Assembly (NCBI GenBank): GCA_037176905.1
Contig: JBBBWG010005703.1
Span: 1 to 27,578, forward strand
Length of the DNA stretch: 27,578 nucleotides
Origin: Azolla pinnata
Taxonomy: Eukaryota > Streptophyta > Polypodiopsida > Salviniales > Salviniaceae
Direction: 5' to 3'
Below the pieces are notes generated by a model that was given only the letters and a program-made list of their open reading frames with translations, was not told the origin of the DNA and made no database searches. Both the position numbers and the translations under genes were made by a program. Shown here piece after piece: positions 9,101 through 27,578 of this stretch. The number at the start of each line of letters is the position of its first letter. The stretch's first letter is position 1.

Positions 9101-11408
9101 TCAGGAATCATTATCTGAATTAAGTATAGAGTTCATTCCTACTTCTCTTAAATAATTAAGATAACGAATCAGGATAAGACATCAACTTATGTTGTAGGTG
9201 TCCTCAAGCGTCAAATACTCGAGATGGAAAACTTGACCGTACACATACACACACATGTATATATATATGTATATGCACAGAGAGAGGGAGAGAGTTTAAA
9301 AACCTTAGTCTAGACACAAAAGTGAGTATATTTGTTTGTTTGCACCAGAATGGCTACATTTTTGTTTTCTCTCTTTCAGTTCTATGCGAGCTTGTATCTA
9401 TGGCAGCACTCTCCATGTAAATGCCATAAAAAGTTTGGAATGTATAATGTATGACATGCATTTAACAAGCACCCCTATTGAGACATTAATTTTCCCTTAA
9501 GTTTTACCTTCATCTCAATTATAACACAAGGTAAACTAACAGCATGCTAGAATAGAGTATAATGATGCCCATTATTTTACTTTTGACTTCTCATCTGGTT
9601 TGAATGTGTGCATGTAAGCAAGCGGAAAACCATGTGCACACATTTTTTGTGCATTACTGAATTTAGAAATATGCATGCTTTTTCAAACCATTATTTTGTA
9701 GATCACCAAGTTAATTTTTCTGTCTCATAAAGCCTCCACAAAATGCAGGCTGCTACCCGAAATTGTTTTTATGCAGGTTTTGCTGCACAACGCAATTTTG
9801 CAGAAGTAAGTAATGATTTCTTTCTGCAGGGAGATATTTCTATTCAATTTGCTAGACGTAAATTTTATCTGCAGGTGATTGCCAAGGGAGAAGCTCAAGG
9901 CATGGTGAGTAAATCTGTAGGTATTTTGGGTGGCATTATGGTATCTCATTATGTTGGCCCTTCTGGACCAATGCTTGCTGCCACCTTTCTTTTAGTCAGT
10001 GGTGTTCACATGTTTTGCAACTTAAGGTCTTATCAAGCAGTGCAACTTCGAACCCTCAATCCTTACCGAGCAAGTAGGGGCAGCATAAATAATCTCTTAA
10101 AATCATGTCTCGCTCTGTTGAGCCAGTTTACTATCGCATATGCCTCAGCTCAAGAAATCTATGAACTAACAATATTTGTGTCAGGTTTGGTGTTTGGAGA
10201 ATATATTAGAAGAGGTGTGATAGCTTCTGTGGAGGAAGTGAATGCAGAAGAACCCATTTTTACTGGAATTCCCATTCAATTGTTCAAGAATGGAGGGCCT
10301 AAGGTCAGTGAGTGAGTTTCTCTGAAAATGAATGCATATTAGGTAACATAATAAAAGCACCAACTTTCCTTAATCACAAAATTCTCATGACCTCATGTCA
10401 TTGGATAACAGGTCTTTCTTCCCAATATATATCTTAGGGAGGTTCCCCTTTCTTGTAGGTCTTAGAAATAGATATTCATCAGATTCTCAATTCTTGATGC
10501 ATGTCTTGAGCACATAACAAAGTAACGGTGCAGGATATGAGCACGAGTATGCTATCACTACAAACCAAGGAAGATGCAGCAGAAATTGCCAGCAAACTGA
10601 AGTTAGGTGTCTCCTTTGGCCACATTATGAGGACACAAGCAGAAGCTGATGAACTGTTCAACCTCTACGAAAAAGAAGAGTACATTTTGGCAGCCCGGCA
10701 TAACTCGTATCAGGTTTCACTCTCTCAAAATCATTTTTTGCAACCATTCATTGTTTGATAGTTTTCATTGCAAGCCTGATTCGATGTCATGAGTTAGATT
10801 TGCATTGGTGAACATAAATGCGTACATACATCCATATAGACATACAAATATACAGATATACACACATGTATGCATGTAAACATGCATACCTACATTTTCT
10901 ATCTCTCTTTATGTGTGTGTGTTCAGACACTTGTATATTTGTTTGTTTGTGCAGATGATTGTAAATGTTGTTTCTTTATCAAGAATTTTGGGTTGGTGTG
11001 AGTGGAAGAATGACTATCTCTTTACGTATTTAATCCAAATTTTACACATACGCGCAGCATAATCCAGTGTTTTGAATTTTCTCTCTCGTGTAAATTCTGA
11101 AATATGCACGATCCAACCCTCACTATGTTTTTCAGGTGCTACTGAAACTTGGAGTCACGTCTCATGACCTTCTCAAAATGATGCTGCAAGTTTGCTATCT
11201 TCATGAAATAGAGAAGAATGGACCATGGAAATCGTATACGGATATAAATGTGCATTCTGAACCTTTTAGTCCTGTTGAGCTATCGTACAAGCTTATGCTT
11301 GAAAATTTTGGATCCTTACGGGAAGGTCTAACCAGTGCAGGATGGACACTGTCGGATGGTCTAGTCTCAAGACCGCGACCATACCGTATTGTCAATGCTT
11401 TGCCATAG
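6199..11408 (+). CDS. RUS1: ROOT UV-B SENSITIVE 1 protein (DUF647), 8 coding exons, 683 aa
   Basis: Plastid-associated DUF647 protein. In Arabidopsis, RUS1 acts with RUS2/WXR1 in UV-B tolerance of seedlings and polar auxin transport; the biochemical activity is unsettled. Exons: 6199-6528, 7218-7835, 7949-8224, 9749-9805, 9875-10073, 10185-10303, 10534-10713 and 11136-11408. Residues 1-40 are Ala/Ser-rich and fit a transit peptide, followed by Thr and Lys/Arg runs. Residues 111-150 are Gly/Asp-rich. The DUF647 core is about 265-510, with near-invariant blocks [29 protein letters not shown] and [17 protein letters not shown]. The C-terminal part includes [14 protein letters not shown] and ends at TAG 11406. 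The match to remembered Arabidopsis RUS1 is close across exons 3-8. The ATG at 6199 is preferred over the upstream open frame because a TATA box and leader repeat lie there. Introns 4 (69 bp) and 5 (111 bp) carry no stop. Exon 1 is the least certain. Confidence 0.92.
8225..9748 (+). other. Long RUS1 intron 3, no embedded gene seen
   Basis: This 1524-bp intron begins GTATGC after LIQ and ends ATGCAG before AATRNC. It contains a (TTTC)n run near 8590, and TA/CA dinucleotide stretches and a GA run near 9240-9295. The plus ORF at its left end is only read-through from exon 3. No transposon ends or RNA gene were recognised. Confidence 0.6.
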
Positions 11409-11628
11409 TCTGAGCATTGATAGAGAAAAGATCGAAAGAAGAGAATGCATGAAGCAGAAAACTGTATTGCCCCATTTTTGCTTCTATATTTTCTACAGTT
11501 TTTCTCTTGTATTATTTACCATTTCCCCCCATATTATTGGTATTTTTTCCTTCGAAAGAAGCTTCATAATCTCCGCCCTGAACCTGATATACGTAAAACA
11601 CAATGCATTGTAACGTGTCTTTAGAAAG

Positions 11629-11634
11629 AATAAA
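11629..11634 (+). terminator. Likely polyadenylation signal of RUS1
   Basis: AATAAA, 221 bp after the RUS1 stop codon, preceded by T-rich and TGTA-type sequence typical of plant 3' ends. Plant signals are loose, so the actual cleavage site is not fixed by this. Confidence 0.5.
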
Positions 11635-11639
11635 GAAAG

Positions 11640-12689
11640 ACTTTATGCATTGTTTTGTGGATGAAAGGTTACTTCATTGAGTATGAATTGTGTATGCATT
11701 TTCAGGAAATCAATTATTATTGTTCCTTGCATAGATGTAATATTTACATTCGTCAAAAATATCAAACGCGAATATGCGAATGATAATGAATGCGAATGAA
11801 CTAGAATGCTTTCAAACCATAGACTTGGGCTCGAATCTCACCAACTCTCTTTAAATCTTAAAATTGATATTAATTTTGCTTAGTCCGAAATTATTAAAAT
11901 TTAATTATTTTATAAAACAAATGGTTTATTTAGTACTTTGGAATCTTTTTCCATTCTTGAATAATAGTTACTTAAATATGAATGCACGAATGTATTCTTG
12001 ACTAAAATCCATTGATTCAATGCACTATTTTTAGCAAGCCACAATTGATAAATCCCAAGACTGCCGATTTTGTTGGCTTTGACACATTGAAGAGAATGCA
12101 TTACAATTATCAATGCATCTCTTCAATGTGTCAAAGCCAACAAAATCGGCAGTCTTGGGATTTATATAGCTCCTTTCTTGAATCATCATCAGGTAAGATC
12201 AACATAATAAACACGTATGCAACCTTGTAGCACAAATTGTTACCAGTGATATGCAAATTGACTTGGAACATGCGAAAATTTGCACATAAACTTGTGTCCA
12301 CAAAAATACTAGAGATAGCCACAAAAGAGACTTTACGGTATGGCTTTTTGGGGCTACAGCATTGGCTTGGGCATCTGCAACAATATCAAAAAAATCACTA
12401 TTCTCTCAGAGCCCTAAGAAATACATCTGTATATATCTATATAAATCTATATATCTGTATGTATATATATGTGATGTAGGATGATATCTCTTTGTAAAGA
12501 GAAGGGAGGGTATGTTTAGCTCCACATTCTTATTACAAATTAATTACGTTTAAGATGCTATTATGTAAAGTTTCTCAGAACAGAACAAAGGCCTACTAAA
12601 CACGTGCACAAAATGCTTTCTTTCCTTCCTTCTTCCTTTTTTTTTTTACATACAAGTAGTGCAGCTTGTTTTTCCACTGAAAATATCCC
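11640..12689. other. Convergent 3' interval between RUS1 and hexokinase
   Basis: AT-rich DNA between two converging genes. Apart from the hairpin at 12048-12165 it holds a TATA/TCTATA-rich patch near 12430-12470 and a CACGTG word at 12601. Short ORFs on both strands here are products of the hairpin arms or chance. The 3' UTR of hexokinase must lie at the right end. Confidence 0.55.
12048..12165. ncRNA. Near-perfect 54-bp-arm hairpin; candidate small-RNA precursor or foldback element
   Basis: The left arm 12048-12102 and right arm 12112-12165 are reverse complements except for a single extra A in the left arm near 12095. They are separated by a 9-nt loop (12103-12111). The stem contains GCCGATTTTGTTGGCTTTG and its complement. 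A transcript from either strand would fold into an almost perfect stem of about 54 bp. Beyond the stem, pairing weakens sharply. It matches no miRNA family I remember. It may be a young MIRNA or siRNA-type inverted duplication, or a small foldback transposon; no clear target-site duplication is visible. Confidence 0.6.
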
Positions 12690-18318
<5,629 letters not shown>

Positions 18319-19890
18319 CACTCCCACTCTCTCTAGTTCTCTTTCTTTTGTAATCAGCCTCTTCTCTTCCTTCAAAAACAACAACCGGAAATGATTACAA
18401 AATATGATGCGCATTAAATATTGAATGATAAAATAGTATAACAAAAAATAATATGCATAATAAAATGCTGAAATAATTGAATACAGCGTATCTATTGAGG
18501 ATATTAAATCCTAAAAAAAGGCCATGGATTCAAATCTTGATAAAGTAAATGGGCTTTTATTAAATAATCTTCAGTAAATAATATACAAACCCAAAAGAAA
18601 TATGTGCAAATGATAATATTTGTCATCTTCTTCTCTTTCTAGATCCACAACAGTACCATAACTCTGACATTTGATGAAATTATTGAGATAAAAACCACGA
18701 TAAATTTAAGACTGAAGCAAAACTGGTTCCTTATGTTCCTCAATCAAACAACAAAAACGGCAATAATGAGAACTTATCAAGCGCCTTCAAATATACCAAA
18801 AACCGCAACTAACACAAGAAGCATTAACCTTTATTTGCTTCTTACAAAGAGTCAGAATAATGAAACTTAAAACAGAAACAAAGGAATTGACTGAGAAATC
18901 ATTACCATGCAAGTTACTACAAGTTAAGATCTTTGATAGGGAGACTATTCATCATGCAAACAGTAACCGCAATCTACCATCAATTAAAAGTAACAACAAA
19001 CTTACATCTCCAAAACGTAAAAACTATGTATCATTACAAACAGCAATATCAACAAATTAGATCTAGCATATGGACACCCCTCATGATTCAACCAACAGAT
19101 GCAGGAAAACCATGTAAGGAAAATAGGATTCCTGGTATGGCACGACAAAGATAAAAACACCACCGTAGAAACAACACAAGAAAGAGCTCAGATACTGACA
19201 CTATCCGAATAATAAAAATCACTAAAATCACATTGACAAATCCAAACACCTCCTTGCTTGGCTTTGCTTGATAAATAAAGTACGGAACTTTCCCCTTCTC
19301 TGCTTTCCTTTCTTTGATCTGAAGAAGAAAGTCACTTGAGCTTGAGAAACAACCGAAAAAGTAGACGATTTTTCAGACCAACGTCTTTTAAGCTCGAGAA
19401 AAAAATCCAAAAACTAGATATTAATATCTACGGCACCTAAAGGATATCATGATACGACAGAACTCTTCTTCCTCTTCTTATCCTCCTTCCAATAGATCAT
19501 AAAACCTTCAATTGCCTCCACATAAACATAAGAAAAGACCCCGTCTTCAAAACAACAGTCCAAAACACAATCAATTTCTCCTTCTTTTTCTTGCAAAAGA
19601 CAGTAACTATCATCTTATCCAGAAACAATCACCATGATAAACAATCATCTTCATATTCATCTACAACTACTACATCAGTGAAATAACAAATGCAACAGAA
19701 CTGGAGATCCGCATTACCTGTTCCACTCCCCTCTCGATGATATTGTGCAGGAAAAGGCCTCTCTGTTGAGTGTTTCTGTTTTCGTTCCTGTATACTGAAT
19801 CGAAAACTTTCTGGAGCCCAAAATATTTTCACTCCTTTGAGCTGAAAATAGCTTCTTTTAGCTGCGAAATGCAGTGGCAAAAAAAGGCTA
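18319..19890 (-). promoter_or_regulatory. Hexokinase 5' leader, possibly with a leader intron
   Basis: No plus-strand gene was recognised here. On the minus strand the sequence just before the ATG is purine-rich (GAGAGAGTGGGAGTG). A good donor (AACAG|GTAATG, intron from 19717) and a possible acceptor (TTTTTGAAG, intron to 18370) would remove about 1.35 kb from the 5' UTR. This is inference from splice-site words only. The minus ORF 19880-19629 would then lie partly in the leader exon. Confidence 0.35.
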
Positions 19891-20055
19891 ATGATTAGTT
19901 CTTCTTCGATTTCCTTCTTCGTTTCCTTGCTAAGAATGCTCAGAGAATTATACGTTCACTGCATTCTTTCCGTTTTGTGTCTTCTGATTCAATTACGGCT
20001 CTTTCGCACGAAAATATCGAAAATATCAGTATCCCTCCCTGCTTCCATTCTCTCG

Positions 20056-20062
<7 letters not shown>

Positions 20063-20108
<46 letters not shown>
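20063..20108. repeat. (CT)23 microsatellite
   Basis: An uninterrupted CT tract on the plus strand in the presumed promoter/leader region between hexokinase and the acidic ORF. CT/GA tracts are common in plant core promoters and leaders. Confidence 0.95.
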
Positions 20109-20109
<1 letters not shown>

Positions 20110-20226
20110 AGATGCTATTAATGCATTCTACCTTTTCCCTGCACTTCAATAAAGCTTTAGCTTGTCTCGAGCTCTTTTCCTCTGCAAAACGGGACACAAA
20201 AGAATAACAGACAGGCAGGAAACCCC

Positions 20227-20232
<6 letters not shown>

Positions 20233-20261
<29 letters not shown>
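20233..20261. repeat. (AG)14 microsatellite directly before the acidic ORF
   Basis: About 14 AG units ending 3 bp before the ATG at 20265. It is complementary to the CT tract at 20063-20108, so a transcript spanning both could pair with itself. Confidence 0.95.
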
Positions 20262-20263
<2 letters not shown>

Positions 20264-20264
20264 G

Positions 20265-20381
20265 ATGGTGAAGTTAGGAAAAGCGGAGCCTTTTGTGCTT
20301 CTTCTGCTGCAGCAGGTAGATCAATCCATGGACAACGGCAGAAATGGTCCACAAAAACATCACTTGGCTGAAGAAGAAGAA

Positions 20382-20416
<35 letters not shown>

Positions 20417-20660
20417 CGATGATGATGATGCCGACGACGATGACGAAATAGACGCAGCGAGCGCAGAGAGCGAAAAGAGAGGAGAGAGTCGAAGCTGTGA
20501 GACCTGTGGCGGTGATTGTGAAGGCTCTGTGCAGATAGAGGACGACGCAGACGGCTCCGCGAGCTATGGCGAAGCTGGAAGAGAGTTCTGTGAAAGTGAA
20601 GAAGAAGAAGAAGAAGAAGAAGAAGAAGAGAGCCATTTTGGTTTTGGAGCTATTTTTTAA
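20265..20660 (+). CDS. Doubtful acidic ORF, 131 aa
   Basis: The ATG at 20265 follows a GA-rich leader-like tract and runs to TAA at 20658. The product starts MVKLGKAEPFVLLLLQQ and has an acidic tract (four Glu then about sixteen Asp, from GAA and GAT repeats). A Cys-Glu-Thr-Cys-Gly-Gly-Asp-Cys patch follows at about residues 78-85, then a Glu run before the end. Trinucleotide repeats (20369-20430 and 20598-20628) create most of it. It lies head to head with hexokinase. It may be a real small acidic protein or only repeat DNA in the hexokinase promoter; the start context is weak (T at -3). I recognise no family. Confidence 0.25.
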
Positions 20661-22990
20661 TTAAACGGAAATTTTAAATCTCGGATCATATTCGCTCCTT
20701 TTCGTTTTCGTTAATAAAAAACAACACAACAAAAAACAAAATGAAACAAACATAATATAAATATCTAAAATAAAAATGGCCGCTCGCTTTATTTTATGTT
20801 ATTTTATTCTCATTTTTATTTAGAAAACAAATCCGGACGCTTTTTGGCTCTAAAAATGCATGCCGTCTTCTTTTCCGATTATGCACAAAAATTTCCGGCC
20901 CAATTTCTTGTTCAATTTGTCCCAAAAACATGCCTCTCCAAATGGCAGTGATCGGAATCGCAGAGATATAACATCGGCCAGATCGATAGGGATTCGGATC
21001 GGATTAATCTGGCTCCGACCTGTATGTCGGCCAGATTTTCGAATCGCGTGATCGAATACACCGATCGGTTCGGCTCCGGAGATCGATCCGATTCGGCCGA
21101 CTACGCGAAAACCGTGTGCAGAATGGTACCGAAGACCGATACTAGACTCGGATTTGGAATCAGACTATATTGACGGATTGGATGCATCATAGATCTGACT
21201 CCAGATATAGCGATGTTGTTCAATTGGAATCGAGCTTAGAACCAGCTCGGCCTTAGCAACTACTTGACGACAAAAGTCTGGAGTGGACCATTGTTTCTCG
21301 CTCGACTAAGCTCGACGCTGCTGGTTTAGCTCGATCCTTCTGCTTCTCCCGTTAGGCCTTCGCTTGAGGGCCCTATCGTCTCTTGATGAGGTCCTTGCCC
21401 GAATGAACACCTTTTGGCCCCAAAAAGTTTGTCAATTCACCCCCAAAACTCATGCCTAATGCTGTTGTTGCTTCTGCTACTATTGATACTACAACTATTA
21501 CTAAATCTAGCATCATTGTGCCAAAAACCTGTTCTAATTTTGACTCCCACTTCTCTACAAAGCTGAGGCATTTACATCATTCTGGAACTCTACTCGTGCT
21601 ACATTCGTTGCTACAACATCATCGAGATGAGATCCATGGGGCCTATTCTCCTCCCTGCAAGCTTATATGCATATTGTAATCGATTGGACCGGGCCTTTGC
21701 CATGACCTGATGATTCGAATCATTCTCTCGTGATATGGACACGATGAAGTCCTTGGAGTGCTACCATATTCATTTTGCATTCACGCATATTGGCACCAGT
21801 GTGAAGATTGCTTTAGAATCTTACCATCACAGAATTATTGCCCTCGTCTATCATATTCTAATGCTTTTTCGCAGGCGGCATCTTGTTGCTTATAGTATTC
21901 CAAACTTATTCCTCGCAGAGATGAAAGGGGAATAGCTCACAAAAGCTCAATGTTCAATGCTTTGTAACTTTCAACGCTTAGGGTTTTGGTTTCGGTTTTA
22001 GCAAAACAGCATAACATACCAATAATTTAATCATTTCATTAACAACGATCTAACAAGGCAAACCTTCTAAGGTATTATATACTAAGCGATATAAATTCAG
22101 CTCCAATTTCAAGACAACACGCCCATACAGCACTAGTAACTCGTCGAAAAATCGTCTGTCAAGAACCCATTTCTTCGGCTCCATGCCGATAAATTAATCA
22201 AGATAGTAAGCAACAACTCATTAGAAATGCAAGTAGTAGAAAGAATTGTAGATACAAAAGCGAGATAACGGTACACTAAAGTTCAATTAACTGAAATCAT
22301 CAAATGTAGTGTTTATGGCACATGCAGTTGTAACTTGGATGCAATGGCTCCAATTGTCAGGGTAACCTATTTCAAAACCGTTGCAATTTTATATAAATCA
22401 TTAGCAAATTAACACCTTAACCAAGTAACTTTACACAGGCAGCAAAAAGACAGGCCAGATTTCCACGTTTGCCTGACAACATCAGACGTCACCCTTTCAC
22501 CCCACAGCAGTGTTATTTGCATGACAATAAGAGTACTAAGTAAAGTACTGGGAAAAAATGGACAACACAATAAAGAATGAACTCGAACATAGATACACCA
22601 TCAATTGATATTGAATGATTTGATCGACCTTTTCCCTTCATTTTTGAATGACACTGATCCTACACCACAATGACTGTTTCTAGGCATAATTTCCATTCAT
22701 CCAGCTTAAAGAAACAGGTCAATGTTTTCACCATGATCATCATAGAATGATGTAGACTTGAATGCTACGGAGTGACGATGGCCCACTTCAAGTCAAAAAA
22801 GATTTATATTATGTAACCACTACAAATAAAAGGTTCATCAAAGTTCACAATCTTATCTGGTGCTTGGACCAGGAAAAAAAAACTTCAAGTCTCAAAAATT
22901 AATCAACCAGAAAACTTCTCCCACAGCTGATTCACTCTTGCGCAGAAAAACTGCAGACTTTCACTCTGGGATGAATTTGTAGGTTCGCCA
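20661..22990. other. Intergenic between the acidic ORF and RPL10, no gene recognised
   Basis: The left end (20661-20860) is very AT-rich. From about 20880 to 21430 the sequence is richer in GC and full of GATCGG/ATTCGG words. From 21450 to 21935 there are short unrecognised plus-strand ORFs of 66-75 codons. The rest is AT-rich and includes the RPL10 3' flank. The compositional change suggests an inserted, decayed element, but I find no terminal repeats or transposase motif. Confidence 0.4.
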
Positions 22991-25508
<2,518 letters not shown>

Positions 25509-25593
25509 GGCGATGGCGCGACGGCGACGGTGCGGCGGTCGAAGAGCAGGCGATGGAAGGGGAGAAGGAAGATGAAAGAGGAGAAGGAAAGTG

Positions 25594-25601
25594 AAACCCT
25601 A
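25594..25601 (-). promoter_or_regulatory. Telo-box (AAACCCTA) near the RPL10 start
   Basis: AAACCCTA on the plus strand, about 90 bp upstream of the RPL10 ATG. Telo-boxes close to the transcription start are a known feature of plant ribosomal protein genes. A GGCCCA word (site II core) also overlaps the ATG at 25502-25507. Confidence 0.6.
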
Positions 25602-25776
25602 ATTCGTAGATTTAATGGAGGAAAATGGTTTCACACTGAAGAAGAAGAAGACGGCGGACAAAAGAAAGAAAGGACGGCCAAGAAGAGACAGACATACACA
25701 CACAGTTTTTCTTTTCTGGATTGATGCTTCCATCAGATCAACGTGAACTCAGATGAATGAAGCTGTTTTGTGTAAA

Positions 25777-25784
25777 TAGGGTTT
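25777..25784 (-). promoter_or_regulatory. Second telo-box (TAGGGTTT) upstream of RPL10
   Basis: TAGGGTTT on the plus strand, about 270 bp upstream of the RPL10 ATG and in opposite orientation to the first telo-box. Its role is inferred from the family, not shown. Confidence 0.45.
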
Positions 25785-25799
25785 CACAAACAAAACGAA

Positions 25800-27139
25800 A
25801 TGATGTGCTCGAGTTGGCCAAAAAATAGTAGAAGCGGAGGAAGGTGACATGGAGCGCGAAAAACTTCCATCGTTTGGGAGTCGGATGTTGTTGAGTAGTT
25901 AGCGCGTTCTGTATATGTGGGCAAAGAGGCAACTCTTGTTCTGTCTCTCAACGAATTTTGCGCCTGAAAGTCTGTTTTCAACACAATTGGGGCTGTGTGA
26001 CTTTGACCCGTAAAACATTGTCCCACAAAGCGTGTCATGTGTTATTCAAAGATGTTATCCATGTGGGCGTTGAATATTATCAACAATGCAATCAAACATA
26101 CACAATAGTGTAAACGGTAGGGTTATTGGATATGTAGGTGTACCAAGTGTATGTCTGTATATTATGTTTATGTAAATATACGATGAGATACATGTATCAT
26201 AACGTGTGTGTGTGTGTGTATGATACAAATTTAAATGTCTGAGGACCGGTTTTGAGCTCACAACCTTTTCAATAGAATCAACTAGTCTAATTAATTGATT
26301 AAATATAAAATCATAATAATTTTAATAGTCTTTTCTGATGTTCAAGAACTTTCTAAAAGTTTCTGCATGCATCTCCATCTTCTTGCATACATGAGTTCTT
26401 GAAAGGGTTCACTTTGATTCTATAGATACCGGGGTTCTAAACTAGGAGATTGATAGTTGAAGAAGAGATGGACATTTGAAAGAGAATCTCTCCACCTGTT
26501 TCTATTGGTCATTAATAAAAACACATAAACCCAGATAAGAGGTATGAAAGCAGCCAACTTTGTAGTTTTGTCATACCATTCTTTCTTTCTCTTTGACGAC
26601 TCTCTTCTATCAATGTATAAAGGAATCTATCAAATACAACTAATGTATTTTTGTCTTTAGAAAACATTTGCTTTCTTAATTTGGATGTTAAGTATTATAA
26701 AACTATAATATATCCTCCATGTTACTCTAGCTTTTCACAAGGACCATATAGCATCTCTGTCTCACTATTGTTCATGGTAAGGACTACACGATCATTTACT
26801 CTCTTATTTCACTCCCTTAAATGATAAAGACCACACATAGTTGCTCACTCACATTCGACTAGAGTTTCATGTTAATAGCTCACTCCCACTGCATTGAAAT
26901 TTCTTGCTATGACTCACCCCACTTAAAAGGTCCTTATAATTTGAGTTTCTTATTTCTTTTGACTTATATGTTTATTACAAAATAAGTATTATTTCGTCAG
27001 AACAAAGACAATTTTATAAGTTGTAAGAGCACAATCGCTAGAGTTTGACTTTCTAAATTATAAATACAAAAATTTCAAAAAACTTTTTGTCGAGAAATAA
27101 ACTCAACATGTTTGACCAGTCGACCAAGAACCGACTCAC
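25800..27139. other. AT-rich right flank, no gene recognised
   Basis: This is the distal promoter of RPL10 followed by AT-rich DNA with a (GT)8 run at 26204-26219. No ORF with recognisable content, RNA gene or transposon end was found. Confidence 0.5.
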
Positions 27140-27502
27140 AAACTCGATATTTGTAATTGGCTTATAAAGTGTCATTTCATTAAGAAGCAAGGGTTGAGGA
27201 CATAAGGAGTTAAAAAACCAATGATTGCCTCACTAAGAAACCAAAGATCCGAGAGCTAGGTATACAATCACCTAAATATCATATCTAGTAAATATATGTG
27301 TAATAAAGTCTAATTAGTACACATTTAAACTTGATATTTGTGATCGGTTTATCAGGTCTCATTTCATTAAGGAATAAAGATCGAGGGTCGGACACCATTG
27401 AATCTATAAAATAAGAAGTAAAGAAATTAATGATCGATTTATAGAGAAGTCGCAGAATCGAGAGCTAGATACACAATTGACTATATATCATATCTAATAA
27501 TT
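27140..27502. repeat. Decayed 187-bp tandem repeat at the right end
   Basis: Copy 1 is about 27140-27300 and copy 2 about 27327-27502, offset 187 bp at the start. Shared words include GATATTTGT, CATTTCATTAAG, GAGAGCTAG and TATCATATCTA, with many substitutions and indels between them. It could be a piece of an old satellite or of a retrotransposon; the window ends soon after. Confidence 0.7.
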
Positions 27503-27578
27503 GTCAGAACCAGGGAAGAGATTGAATAATTGAAAGAAGATATAAGAGTAGAGAAGAAGAGAGTAGAGTGGATGGATA

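Noticed and set aside
11826..11840. tRNA-like T-loop word GGCTCGAATCTC
   Set aside because: No acceptor stem, D-arm or anticodon arm can be folded around it, so there is no tRNA gene; at most it is a relic of a tRNA-derived SINE.
12012..12322. Overlapping ORFs on both strands at the hairpin
   Set aside because: They are mirror readings of the two complementary arms and AT-rich flank, with no start context or family match.
12601..12606. CACGTG (G-box) as a promoter element
   Set aside because: It lies 3' of both neighbouring genes, so there is no gene for it to control in the usual position; six bases can occur by chance.
20274..20636. Minus-strand ORF with poly-Phe and poly-Ile runs
   Set aside because: It is only the reverse reading of the GAA and GAT repeats; hydrophobic homopolymers of this kind are not a credible protein.

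Overview
This is nuclear DNA from a land plant, most likely a flowering plant. The four recognisable genes are all split by GT-AG introns. The telomere-like array uses the plant TTTAGGG unit. One gene is the plant-specific plastid family RUS1, another is a membrane-anchored plant hexokinase. The non-coding DNA is AT-rich, with many GA, GAA and CT microsatellites. I cannot name the species.

Layout, left to right: (1) 1-2295 is mostly intergenic. It holds a possible first exon of a minus-strand gene running off the left edge, a recent 305-bp tandem duplication, and a broken copy of the end of the thymidine kinase gene. (2) 2296-4301, minus: thymidine kinase, 4 coding exons, 289 aa. (3) 4302-6198 is the divergent promoter region between thymidine kinase and RUS1. 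It has a telomere-like array near the kinase and evenly spaced motifs just upstream of a TATA box near RUS1. (4) 6199-11408, plus: RUS1 (DUF647), 8 coding exons, 683 aa. (5) 11409-12689 is the convergent 3' interval and contains a near-perfect 54-bp-arm hairpin. (6) 12690-18318, minus: type-B hexokinase, 9 coding exons, 503 aa. (7) 18319-20660 holds the hexokinase leader and promoter, two complementary dinucleotide tracts and a doubtful acidic ORF on the plus strand. (8) 20661-22990 is intergenic. (9) 22991-25508, minus: ribosomal protein L10 (uL16), 5 coding exons, 222 aa, with telo-boxes in its promoter. (10) 25509-27578 is promoter and AT-rich intergenic DNA with a decayed 187-bp repeat.

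Exon boundaries were worked out by hand from reading frame, GT-AG sites and remembered family sequence. All four joined coding sequences stay in frame from ATG to stop. The genes do not form a pathway: they are nucleotide salvage, plastid/auxin-related RUS function, sugar phosphorylation/sensing and translation. The points most worth a second look are the hairpin between RUS1 and hexokinase, two successive stop-free RUS1 introns whose lengths are multiples of three, a (CT)n microsatellite that forms part of a thymidine kinase splice donor, and the helically spaced motifs in the RUS1 promoter.
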